A stretch of 46,309 nucleotides of DNA from Nitrosospira sp. (GTDB lineage: Bacteria > Pseudomonadota > Gammaproteobacteria > Burkholderiales > Nitrosomonadaceae): the NCBI GenBank assembly GCA_013697655.1, contig JACCWK010000162.1:1-46309 (forward strand), given 5' to 3'. Both the position numbers and the translations under genes were made by a program. Every line of letters starts with the position of its first letter. The first letter of the stretch is position 1. Below, one piece after another: positions 26,789 to 33,958 of the stretch. The notes under the pieces are model-generated. The model saw nothing but the letters and a program-made list of their open reading frames with translations, had not been told where the DNA came from and searched no databases.

Positions 26789-27538
26789 ATGCAAAAAGAA
26801 TCTTTGCAATACCTGTTTACAGTGATTTTCCTGTTTTTCACCGTGGCGTCCGTTGCAGCAGACGATGCGGAATTAGCTCATAGCATCATGGAGAAGGCCG
26901 ATCAGATCCGCTTCCCACGCGAAAGCTTCCAGGTTGACGTCAGCATCATTACTACTGCCGCTGATCAACAGCCAGACATGCATAAATATCGTGTCCTGTC
27001 TAAAGGCAATGAAAACAGCGTGGTAATGGTCACAGAACCAGCCTCCGAACGTGGCCAGATTATACTAATGAAAGAACGTGATTTGTGGGTATTCATGCCT
27101 AGCATTTCACAACCAGTGCGCTTGTCGTTGTCCCAACGCCTGACCGGCCAGGTGGCCAATGGTGATCTGGCGCGGGCAAATTTCGCTGGCGACTACAACG
27201 CTACAATCCTGCGCACCGATACCATCGATGGCGAGAAGTATTACGTACTGCAACTCATTGGCGTGGATCGGAGTGTCACCTATCATAAAGTTTTATACTG
27301 GGTACGGCAATCGAATTTCTGGCCGTACCGCGCCGAGTTTTACTCGTTGTCTGATCGCTTGCTCAAAACTGCCCATTATGAAAATTTCCAGATGCTGCTT
27401 GGCAAGCAGCGTCCGACCCGCCTTGTCATGGAGGACGCACTCCGTAAGGGCGAAAAATCCGTACTGAAATATTCAGAGATGACCCTGCGGGATCTTCCAG
27501 ACAAAATCTTTACTAAAGACTATCTGAAAAAACTTTAA
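26789..27538 (+). CDS. LolA-like outer-membrane lipoprotein-sorting protein
   Basis: A periplasmic protein of 249 residues with a signal peptide (about 1-24, ending SVAAD) and the LolA-like fold of the outer-membrane lipoprotein-sorting group (PF17131 type). Recognisable parts are a helix AELAHSIMEKADQIRFP, strands such as SVVMVTEPASERGQIILMKER, the DLWVFMPSISQPVRLSLSQR turn, NGDLARANFAGDYNATIL, and VLYWVRQSNFWPYRAEFYS. In LolA a half-barrel carries acyl chains across the periplasm; here it presumably carries whatever the FtsX pair releases. AGGAG lies 8 bases before the ATG. It shares a transcript with the acyltransferase downstream (54-base gap). Confidence 0.85.
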   Translation: MQKESLQYLFTVIFLFFTVASVAADDAELAHSIMEKADQIRFPRESFQVDVSIITTAADQQPDMHKYRVLSKGNENSVVMVTEPASERGQIILMKERDLWVFMPSISQPVRLSLSQRLTGQVANGDLARANFAGDYNATILRTDTIDGEKYYVLQLIGVDRSVTYHKVLYWVRQSNFWPYRAEFYSLSDRLLKTAHYENFQMLLGKQRPTRLVMEDALRKGEKSVLKYSEMTLRDLPDKIFTKDYLKKL

Positions 27539-27592
27539 CCGGGCAAACAGAAGCGCATCACAAATAAAGAAAGCATCTAAGGAGATCAAATC

Positions 27593-28357
27593 TTGTTCCT
27601 ACCCGATACAGTCGACTTGGGAAATGGTTTCAAACAATACTTCGAAATTGTACCAGCGTTTTCGAAATCGCTAAAGGAGGAGGTCTATCGCGTGCGGCAC
27701 GAGGTTTATTGCGAAGATCTGGAATTTGAGTCGTTGCGCTCGGATAGGCGTGAGACCGATGAGTACGATCCCTATTCGTTGCATATCCTGATGCGCAGCG
27801 TCCAGACAAATGAGTTCATCGGTTGCACTCGCCTTGTTCGCCCCCGGCCAGAAGATCCACACTGTCCACTTCCCTTTGAGATTACTTGCGCCGACATACT
27901 CGACCGATCGATCGTCGATCCGGCAAAGCTGCCGCGTCATAGTATTGCGGAGGTATCACGTCTCGCGGTCATTGCTCGCTATCGGAGACGTAAAGGTGAA
28001 TCAAACACAACTCTTGGTATCTCTGACGAAGACTTTGGTACACTGAAATTGCCGCGCTTCCCCTATATTTCAATCGGCCTCTATCTCGCCACTACTGAAC
28101 TGGCACGCCTGAACGGAATCGATACTCTCTTTGTACTGACAGAGGAACGACTAGCCAATCATTTCGGCAAACTTGGCGTCAAAGTTCAATCCATCGGAGG
28201 AGCGATTGAACATCATGGCAAACGCATGCCTTCAATGATGAGTGTCAGTGGCATCATCAACGATATCCGAAACATCATCCGCCCCCTCTACCACACAATT
28301 GCGATAGATATAAAGAAAGGCATTGAGAAATGTAATTCGGATGAAGATTTCGTTTGA
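27593..28357 (+). CDS. PEP-CTERM/exosortase-associated acyltransferase
   Basis: A 254-residue protein of the acyl-homoserine-lactone-synthase-like family found with exosortase systems (TIGR03694 type). The N-terminus has VYRVRHEVYCEDLEFE (31-46), the counterpart of the AHL synthase substrate loop; IGCTRLVRP (76-84) and AEVSRLAVI (119-127) are the GNAT core strands; LFVLTEERLANHFGKLGV forms the C-terminal part. The start is TTG 27593, fixed by AAGGAG at 27579-27584. No signal peptide. It is the second acyl-transfer enzyme of this type within 11 kb and is co-transcribed with a LolA-like carrier, suggesting an acylated product that has to cross the periplasm. The true product is unknown. Confidence 0.85.
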   Translation: MFLPDTVDLGNGFKQYFEIVPAFSKSLKEEVYRVRHEVYCEDLEFESLRSDRRETDEYDPYSLHILMRSVQTNEFIGCTRLVRPRPEDPHCPLPFEITCADILDRSIVDPAKLPRHSIAEVSRLAVIARYRRRKGESNTTLGISDEDFGTLKLPRFPYISIGLYLATTELARLNGIDTLFVLTEERLANHFGKLGVKVQSIGGAIEHHGKRMPSMMSVSGIINDIRNIIRPLYHTIAIDIKKGIEKCNSDEDFV

Positions 28358-28605
28358 ACACAGTGCTTGACACACTGTAGTATGCTAAATATGCAAATCA
28401 ATTACTTGACAGCTTTTCTGAAAGGCTTAACAGCGAGCGCACTTCACGCCCCGCATATCCTACCATTCATCTTACTTCTTCAGCAATAACTCACATTTCC
28501 AAGGGCGACCAAAGTTATTCAATATCCCTATTGTATTTGAGGCTATTGAGGTTCACACTCTTGCGTGGGGTAGGCTCAATAATCGATAAAAATGGGAGGA
28601 GTCAA
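28358..28605 (+). promoter_or_regulatory. Upstream region of the Rh50 gene
   Basis: A 248-base gap. TTGACA at 28367-28372 is 17 bases from a weak -10, TATGCA (28390-28395), and is embedded in the inverted repeat CAGTG-CTTGACA-CACTG (28361-28377), which could be an operator. A second TTGACA at 28406-28411 lacks a good -10. GGAGGAG about 8 bases before 28606 is a strong SD for the channel gene. Confidence 0.35.
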
Positions 28606-29808
28606 ATGAAAAAAAGCCTCTGCTTGACGCTGTGTGGTATAGCCAATTTGTTTCTGCTGTGTTTTGGCGCCTGGGCAAGCGAGAGCGGCGCTGCCCCCGA
28701 GCTCAGTGAGGCGCGGCAAGTTGCACAGTACAACTATGTTATTCACATTCTGGCGATGTTGCTGGTGGGTTTTGGCTTTCTCATGGTATTCGTCCGGAGA
28801 TATGGATTTGGTGCTACTACAGGCACGTATCTTGTGGTGGCTGTTGGTCTTCCCCTTTACATGCTCTTGCGAGCCAATGGAATTTTCGGCCACGAAATTG
28901 CCCCAAACACCGTAAAGGCTCTGCTTTTTGCCGAATTCGCCGTGGCGGCCGCATTGATTGCCATGGGTGCTGTGCTTGGGCGTCTTCGCGGGTTTCAATA
29001 TGCGTTACTGGCGCTTTTTCTGGTTCCCGCATATTTGATGAACGAATGGTTGGTGCTGGATAACGGGATAGGCTTGACTGCAGGTTATCAAGATACTGCC
29101 GGATCAGTCATTATCCATGCCTTTGGCGCCTATTTCGGCATAGGGCTATCGCTTGCTTTGACCACTGCCCGGCAACGCAGTCAGCCGATCGAATCGGATG
29201 CAACATCCGATCGTTTCGCCATGCTCGGTTCGATGGTATTGTGGCTTTTCTGGCCCAGTTTCGCTACCGCCATCGTTCCTTTTGAGGAGATGCCGCAGAC
29301 TGTAGTCAATACTGTACTTGCATTATGCGGGGCCACCATCAGCACCTACTTCCTGAGTACGTATTTCCACAAAGGCAAGACATCAATGGTCGACATGGCG
29401 AATGCCGCCTTGGCCGGAGGTGTAGCGATTGGATCGACATGCAATATCGTATCACCGACAGGGGCTTTCGCAATTGGCTTGCTAGCAGGTGCTGTAAGTG
29501 TCATCGGGTATGTCTTTATTCAGCCTAAGCTGGAAGCGCGCTTCAAGATCGTTGATACCTGTGGAGTACATAATTTGCATGGGATGCCGGGACTATTGGG
29601 GGCACTGATTGCCATCATGGTGGTACCAGGTATCGCAGTGGCTCAGCTCATCGGAATTACTTTCAGTGTAGTGTTTGCTTTCGTAACTGGGCTCATTGCA
29701 GGTGCGGTGATCAAAGCGACAGGAACCACCCATCTAGCCTACGAGGACAGCGAAGAATTCACCCACGTTGAGCCTCCGGAAATCAAGGCCATGGGAGGGG
29801 GACACTAG
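28606..29808 (+). CDS. rh50: Rh50-type ammonia/ammonium channel
   Basis: An inner-membrane channel of the Rh branch of the Amt/Rh/MEP family, conducting NH3 and possibly CO2. The 400-residue precursor has a cleavable signal (about 1-24) and about 11 membrane helices. Features favouring Rh over Amt are VIIHAFGAYFGIGLS, SMVLWLFWPSF, KGKTSMVDMANAALAGGVAIGS and VDTCGVHNLHGMPGLLGA, which contains one of the paired pore histidines. Bacterial Rh50 is rare and well known from ammonia oxidisers such as Nitrosomonas europaea. ATG 28606 is fixed by GGAGGAG; an upstream ATG at 28531 lacks support. No glnK lies beside it, unlike typical amtB loci. It converges with rng. Confidence 0.93.
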   Translation: MKKSLCLTLCGIANLFLLCFGAWASESGAAPELSEARQVAQYNYVIHILAMLLVGFGFLMVFVRRYGFGATTGTYLVVAVGLPLYMLLRANGIFGHEIAPNTVKALLFAEFAVAAALIAMGAVLGRLRGFQYALLALFLVPAYLMNEWLVLDNGIGLTAGYQDTAGSVIIHAFGAYFGIGLSLALTTARQRSQPIESDATSDRFAMLGSMVLWLFWPSFATAIVPFEEMPQTVVNTVLALCGATISTYFLSTYFHKGKTSMVDMANAALAGGVAIGSTCNIVSPTGAFAIGLLAGAVSVIGYVFIQPKLEARFKIVDTCGVHNLHGMPGLLGALIAIMVVPGIAVAQLIGITFSVVFAFVTGLIAGAVIKATGTTHLAYEDSEEFTHVEPPEIKAMGGGH

Positions 29809-29817
29809 ATCCAAGCA

Positions 29818-29844
29818 CGAGCCAGCGAAATTTTCTGGCACTCG
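29818..29844 (+). terminator. Possible terminator after rh50
   Basis: CGAGCCAG (29818-29825) can pair with CTGG and CTCG (29835-29844) with a two-base bulge, followed by TATATTTCC. It is weak and lacks a clean T run. Confidence 0.3.
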
Positions 29845-29923
29845 TATATTTCCAAGATTCAATCGATCAAGATCTGGAGGATAAGGTTAACTTGTAAAAA
29901 CCAAGGCTTATACTCAGCAGCCG

Positions 29924-31375
29924 CTACATCAAAATTACATCATATTGTTCCTGTGTATAAGCGGCTTCTACCTGCAGGCTGATGGGTGTGGCAATAAAAT
30001 CACCCAGTTGAGACAAGCTTTGGGATTCTTCATCGAGGAATAGATCAATCACCTGTTGCGAAGCGAGAATGCGAAATTCGCGGGCGTCGAATTGCCGGGA
30101 TTCACGCAACAATTCGCGTAGAATTTCGTAGCACATCGTTTGCGCAGTTCTAACCTCGCTACGGCCTTGGCAAGTAGGACAAGTCTCGCACAGGATATGC
30201 GCGAGACTTTCCCGCGTCCGCTTCCGGGTCATCTCCACCAGCCCGAGTGCGGTAAAACCATTTACCGTCATGCGCGTCCGGTCCTTCAACAGCGATTTTT
30301 TGAACTCGGAAAGCACTGCAATTTTGTGTTCTCCATTTTCCATATCAATAAAATCGATAATTATGATGCCGCCCAGATTTCGTAAGCGCAACTGGCGGGC
30401 AATCGCTTGTGCGGCTTCCAGATTAGTTTTGAAGATGGTGTCATCGAAGCTGCGTACACCGACGAATCCGCCGGTATTGATATCTACGGTAGTGAGCGCC
30501 TCCGTCTGGTCGATAATCAGGTAGCCGCCGGACTTGAGATTTACCCGCCTCGCCAGAGCTTTTTCAATTTCGTCCTCGACTCCGTACAGATCGAACAATG
30601 GACGCTCGCCAGCATAGCGGTCTATTCGTGCCGTCACATTGGCCATATAGTCTTGAGCAAATGCGATAATTTTCTGAAAAGTCTCGCGTGAATCCACTAA
30701 AATACGTGTCGTGTCATCATCCACGAAATCACGCAATACGCGGTAGCTAAGAGTCAAGTCCTGATAAAGTAACGCTGTCTGAGTGGTTGAAGATTTTTCT
30801 TGAATGTCATGCCACAGCTTGTGTAGATATTCGATATCCGATCGCAAATCGAGCTCACTGGCGGCCTCGGCCATGGTGCGAATGATAAAGCCTCCCTTTT
30901 CTCCCATAGGCAGCAAGTGTTTCAGTTTTTCCCTTAATAATTTGCGGTCAGCTTCATCCTCGATACGTTGGGAAATGCCGATATGGGATTCCTGTGGCAG
31001 GTATACCAGCATCCGTCCAGCGATACTTACTTGCGTGGACAATCGCGCGCCCTTGGTGCCGATGGAGTCCTTGATAACCTGCGCGAGAATGCTTTGTCCT
31101 TCGTATAGCAACCTTTCAATGGGTTTATCCGCATCTTCGCCTTGGCGCGATCTCCAAATGTCATCCAGATGGAGAAACGCAGCGCGCTCAAGGCCGATAT
31201 CCACAAAAGCCGATTGCATGCCAGGCAGCACCCGGGTAACGCGCCCATTGTAGATGTTCCCAACTATCCCACGGCTGCTGGTACGCTCTATATGCAGCTC
31301 TTGCACCACGCCTTGCTCCATTATGGCGACACGCGTTTCTTGCGGAGTGATGTTGACAAGAATTTCACTGTTCAT
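29924..31375 (-). CDS. rng: Ribonuclease G
   Basis: An endoribonuclease that processes the 5' end of 16S rRNA and degrades some mRNAs. The 483-residue length, without the long C-terminal scaffold of RNase E, identifies RNase G. An S1 domain begins near residue 35 (GNIYNGRVTRVLPGMQSAFVD); the catalytic DNase I-like domain has TTVDINTGGFVG and IIIIDFIDM with the metal-binding Asp residues; and CETCPTCQG near 400 is the zinc-link cysteine pair. Its ATG overlaps the maf stop by 4 bases, so it is coupled to maf. The pair maf-rng is common in beta- and gammaproteobacteria. Confidence 0.96.
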   Translation of the reverse strand: MNSEILVNITPQETRVAIMEQGVVQELHIERTSSRGIVGNIYNGRVTRVLPGMQSAFVDIGLERAAFLHLDDIWRSRQGEDADKPIERLLYEGQSILAQVIKDSIGTKGARLSTQVSIAGRMLVYLPQESHIGISQRIEDEADRKLLREKLKHLLPMGEKGGFIIRTMAEAASELDLRSDIEYLHKLWHDIQEKSSTTQTALLYQDLTLSYRVLRDFVDDDTTRILVDSRETFQKIIAFAQDYMANVTARIDRYAGERPLFDLYGVEDEIEKALARRVNLKSGGYLIIDQTEALTTVDINTGGFVGVRSFDDTIFKTNLEAAQAIARQLRLRNLGGIIIIDFIDMENGEHKIAVLSEFKKSLLKDRTRMTVNGFTALGLVEMTRKRTRESLAHILCETCPTCQGRSEVRTAQTMCYEILRELLRESRQFDAREFRILASQQVIDLFLDEESQSLSQLGDFIATPISLQVEAAYTQEQYDVILM

Positions 31376-32025
31376 AAAGATTTACTGTGGCCTATTGTCG
31401 GTTCAGGAAATATTTCCATACCTGATTCGTTCAGCAATTGTGCAGTTTCGAACAGCGGCAATCCCATCACGCCGCTATAACTGCCAGTAATCTCCGTTAT
31501 AAAAACTGCGGCTATGCCTTGAATTGCATAGCCGCCTGCCTTGTCATAAGTTTCGTCTCGAGCGAGGTACATTCTGATTTCGCGTTCAGTGAGGTCTCGG
31601 AACCGCACGGTGGAGGTAGAGATGCTCACCTGAGTTCCATTTTCAGCAGCTACAGCCACGGCAGTCAATACCTCATGGGTTTTTCCCGAAAGTGCAGTCA
31701 GCATCTCTTGTGCATGGACAGAGTTCTCCGGCTTGCCAAAAATGTGTCCGTTCAGAACCACTATCGTGTCAGCAGCCAACACGGGCAGCTGGGGCAGCTT
31801 ACGCTGCATAATCTGCATCCATCCCGTTCCCGCTTTTGCCCGGGCAATGCGGCGGACGTAATCCGCGGGCGTTTCATCCGGAAGGGTGGTCTCATCCACA
31901 TCCATTGAGCGGGGCAATGCTTCGCGCAGCAATAGCGTCGCGAAATTAACCCCGATTTGCTTCAATAACTCACGTCGGCGGGGACTGCGGGAAGCCAGAT
32001 AAATGCGATTTTCGGGAAGGGTCAT
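31372..32025 (-). CDS. maf: Maf-family nucleoside triphosphate pyrophosphatase
   Basis: Hydrolyses dTTP/UTP or modified nucleotides to monophosphates, a house-cleaning activity. The 217-residue protein begins YLASRSPRRRELLKQIG, the Maf phosphate-binding motif; VLAADTIVVLNGHIFGKP and YDKAGGYAIQGIAAVF carry the catalytic Asp and base-recognition residues. The C-terminus ends in a family-typical SYSGVMGLPLFETAQLL. It overlaps rng by 4 bases. A 217-base gap precedes it, longer than others in this run, and holds a terminator-like hairpin. Confidence 0.95.
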   Translation of the reverse strand: MTLPENRIYLASRSPRRRELLKQIGVNFATLLLREALPRSMDVDETTLPDETPADYVRRIARAKAGTGWMQIMQRKLPQLPVLAADTIVVLNGHIFGKPENSVHAQEMLTALSGKTHEVLTAVAVAAENGTQVSISTSTVRFRDLTEREIRMYLARDETYDKAGGYAIQGIAAVFITEITGSYSGVMGLPLFETAQLLNESGMEIFPEPTIGHSKSL

Positions 32026-32242
32026 GATATGCGAACTTTAAAAAACCTCTAATAAGGCCTCCGTGGAGCGCATTAGGCAGAATCGAGTGATCACAAGGCA
32101 CATGACGACGGTCGCCCTGGTCTACCACACCATGTAGCGTAACGCAGTGAGAGGCCATTTTACTGCAAACTGTACCTACGGATCTGTTGCCAAGCCCCTG
32201 AAACGGAATGTGCCATTCGCGTCTTCGCTTCTCATGCAGTTA
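32026..32242 (-). other. Gap before maf with a terminator-like structure
   Basis: In the minus-strand direction CCTAAT (about 32072-32077) can pair with ATTAGAGG (about 32046-32053), with further GC pairing between, followed by TTTTTT ending about 11 bases before the maf start. This resembles a terminator or attenuator between rlmH and maf. A 62-codon minus-strand frame at 31970-32158 runs into maf and lacks recognisable features, so it is not called. Confidence 0.35.
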
Positions 32243-32713
32243 TTACGCCCGGTGATAAGGGTGTCTGTTGATAAGTGACACTGCACGGTACAATTGTTCT
32301 GCCAGCATTATCCGCGCTAAACCATGTGGCAGCGTCATCGCGGACAATGCCAGAACTTCGTCAGCCGAATTCTTAATGTTGGCATCCAGCCCATCCGCTC
32401 CACCTACGAGGAATGCGGTATCACCACTGTTTCTCATCCAATCAGTGATGGAATCTGCCAGCTTGGCGGTAGTCCACTGTCTACCGCGCTCATCCATTGC
32501 CACGATTCGGCATTTGGACGGCAGTGCCGCCTGGATACGGGCGGCTTCGGCAACCAGTAATTGCTCAACCTTTTTTCCTTCTCCACGTTTCTCTGGCTTT
32601 ATTTCAATCAAATCGAGGGGTGCCTCGCGCGGCATGCGTTTGGCATACTCGCCAAAACCAGTCTCTACCCACTTCGGCATCTTGTTGCCCACCGCAAAAA
32701 CAAGGAACTTCAT
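32243..32713 (-). CDS. rlmH: 23S rRNA (pseudouridine-1915-N3)-methyltransferase
   Basis: SPOUT-class methyltransferase acting on the assembled 70S ribosome at pseudouridine 1915 of 23S rRNA. The 156-residue protein shows [33 protein letters not shown], the SAM-binding [10 protein letters not shown], and the diagnostic C-terminus [20 protein letters not shown]. It follows rsfS by 12 bases; nadD-rsfS-rlmH is a conserved gene order. Confidence 0.97.
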   Translation of the reverse strand: MKFLVFAVGNKMPKWVETGFGEYAKRMPREAPLDLIEIKPEKRGEGKKVEQLLVAEAARIQAALPSKCRIVAMDERGRQWTTAKLADSITDWMRNSGDTAFLVGGADGLDANIKNSADEVLALSAMTLPHGLARIMLAEQLYRAVSLINRHPYHRA

Positions 32714-32725
32714 ATTGAGAGCTGC

Positions 32726-33193
32726 TCACGCTTCACCAGCGCGACCAGGCTTGGAGGATTTACTTTTTCTAGCGGCAGCACCCACTTTGGCTGGGGCTTT
32801 GCGGGACTTAACAGCGCTTGGTCCGACGGCAGTCTCGCTTTTGCTTGCTTCGGAGGTCTTTTTTATCTTTGCCGCTTCCGCCCACAGTTCTTCCAGATTG
32901 TAATGCGCACGGACTGCGGTTTGCATGACATGCACCAGCACATTGCCCAGATCCACCAGTACCCATTCTCCGGTCTCCTCGCCTTCCATGCCGTAAACCG
33001 TACCTCCCCCGGCTTTGACCCTCTCTTGCACGTTATTCGCAATTGCCTTGGTCTGGCGGCTAGAATCCCCGCTGGCAATAATCATGCGATCGAATAAATC
33101 AGTCATTTTGGTCACATTCAGCACTTCAACGTCGCGCGCCTTGATTTCTTCCAGCGCAGCAACAATCGTTTTTACCAGTTTAGCGAGCGTCAT
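32726..33193 (-). CDS. rsfS: Ribosomal silencing factor RsfS
   Basis: Binds L14 of the 50S subunit and blocks subunit joining when nutrients fall. The 155-residue protein has a full RsfS core (about 1-115: LVKTIVAALEEIKARDVEVL, MIIASGDSSRQTKAIANNV, GEWVLVDLGNVLVHVM, YNLEELWA) plus a basic tail of about 40 residues rich in Lys, Ala and Ser, absent from most homologues. The start is ATG 33193, preceded by GGAGAAGG; longer frames back to 33484 overlap nadD and are not conserved. The ATG overlaps the nadD stop by 4 bases. Confidence 0.94.
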   Translation of the reverse strand: MTLAKLVKTIVAALEEIKARDVEVLNVTKMTDLFDRMIIASGDSSRQTKAIANNVQERVKAGGGTVYGMEGEETGEWVLVDLGNVLVHVMQTAVRAHYNLEELWAEAAKIKKTSEASKSETAVGPSAVKSRKAPAKVGAAARKSKSSKPGRAGEA

Positions 33194-33870
33194 CCTTCTC
33201 CTGTATATCTTGAATATAAGTGGTTCGCTGCAATATAATCGATAGCTGCGTCGGGAATCAGATAACGAATACTCTTTCCAGCGGTAATACGTGCGCGAAT
33301 AATCGTTGCGGAAATATCCAGCAAGGTGGTCGGTGCGACAAAAATTAATCCGCTGGATGCGCATTTGAGGCTGTCCGGCCCGGACACCCATCGTTGCGCG
33401 CACTCTTCTTTTAATTCTCGCGGCAGGGCATCGCGATTCGTTATTAGCGAGTGACCTGGGCGGGCCGCTATGATGAAGTGGCATAGTCCGAACAATTCAC
33501 GCCAGCTATGCCATTCAGCGAGCTTCATGAACGCGTCGGCCCCTGTGATAAAGCATAGTATGACGCACTCTCCCAATTCTTGCTTAATTCCACGCAGTGA
33601 TTCTACGCTGTAGCTTACGCCATGACGGCGGATCTCACGCTCGTCCAGAATAAATCTGGAATTGCCCCGAATCGCTACACGCACCATTGCCGCGCGATCT
33701 TGAAGCGACGCGACAGGAGCCCGGCGCAACCGCGGAATACCCGCGGGAACAAAACGCATCTCTTTCAGGCTGGCCGTTTCGGCAACTTCTTCAGCTACGC
33801 GGAGATGACCGTAATGAATAGGATCGAAGGTTCCACCAAAGATGCCAATGAGGGGAAACTCAGATTTCAT
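33190..33870 (-). CDS. nadD: Nicotinate-nucleotide adenylyltransferase
   Basis: Adenylates nicotinate mononucleotide in NAD synthesis. The protein has the nucleotidyltransferase motif GIFGGTFDPIHYGHLRVAEE at its N-terminus and the C-terminal ISATIIRARITAGKS, which corresponds to the ISSTxIR motif, followed by IRYLIPDAAIDYI. ATG 33870 gives 226 residues; a TTG at 33894 would add eight residues, and neither has a clear SD. It is coupled to rsfS through a 4-base overlap and lies 88 bases downstream of aceF. Confidence 0.94.
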   Translation of the reverse strand: MKSEFPLIGIFGGTFDPIHYGHLRVAEEVAETASLKEMRFVPAGIPRLRRAPVASLQDRAAMVRVAIRGNSRFILDEREIRRHGVSYSVESLRGIKQELGECVILCFITGADAFMKLAEWHSWRELFGLCHFIIAARPGHSLITNRDALPRELKEECAQRWVSGPDSLKCASSGLIFVAPTTLLDISATIIRARITAGKSIRYLIPDAAIDYIAANHLYSRYTGEG

Positions 33871-33958
33871 CGCATTGATAATGCCAGAATGCAAAAGAGC
33901 AAAAAATGGTTTCGTTTGAAATTTTTATCTTTGCATGCTCGCACCGATAAGTCCTTTC

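Noticed and set aside
31970-32158. 62-codon minus-strand frame before maf
   Set aside because: Runs into maf in another frame and shows no recognisable features; may be debris, but cannot be supported.
32268-32903. 211-codon plus-strand frame across rlmH and rsfS
   Set aside because: Antisense shadow of two strongly conserved genes.
33194-33484. Long N-terminal extension of rsfS
   Set aside because: It lies inside nadD in another frame, and GGAGAAGG marks the start at 33193.
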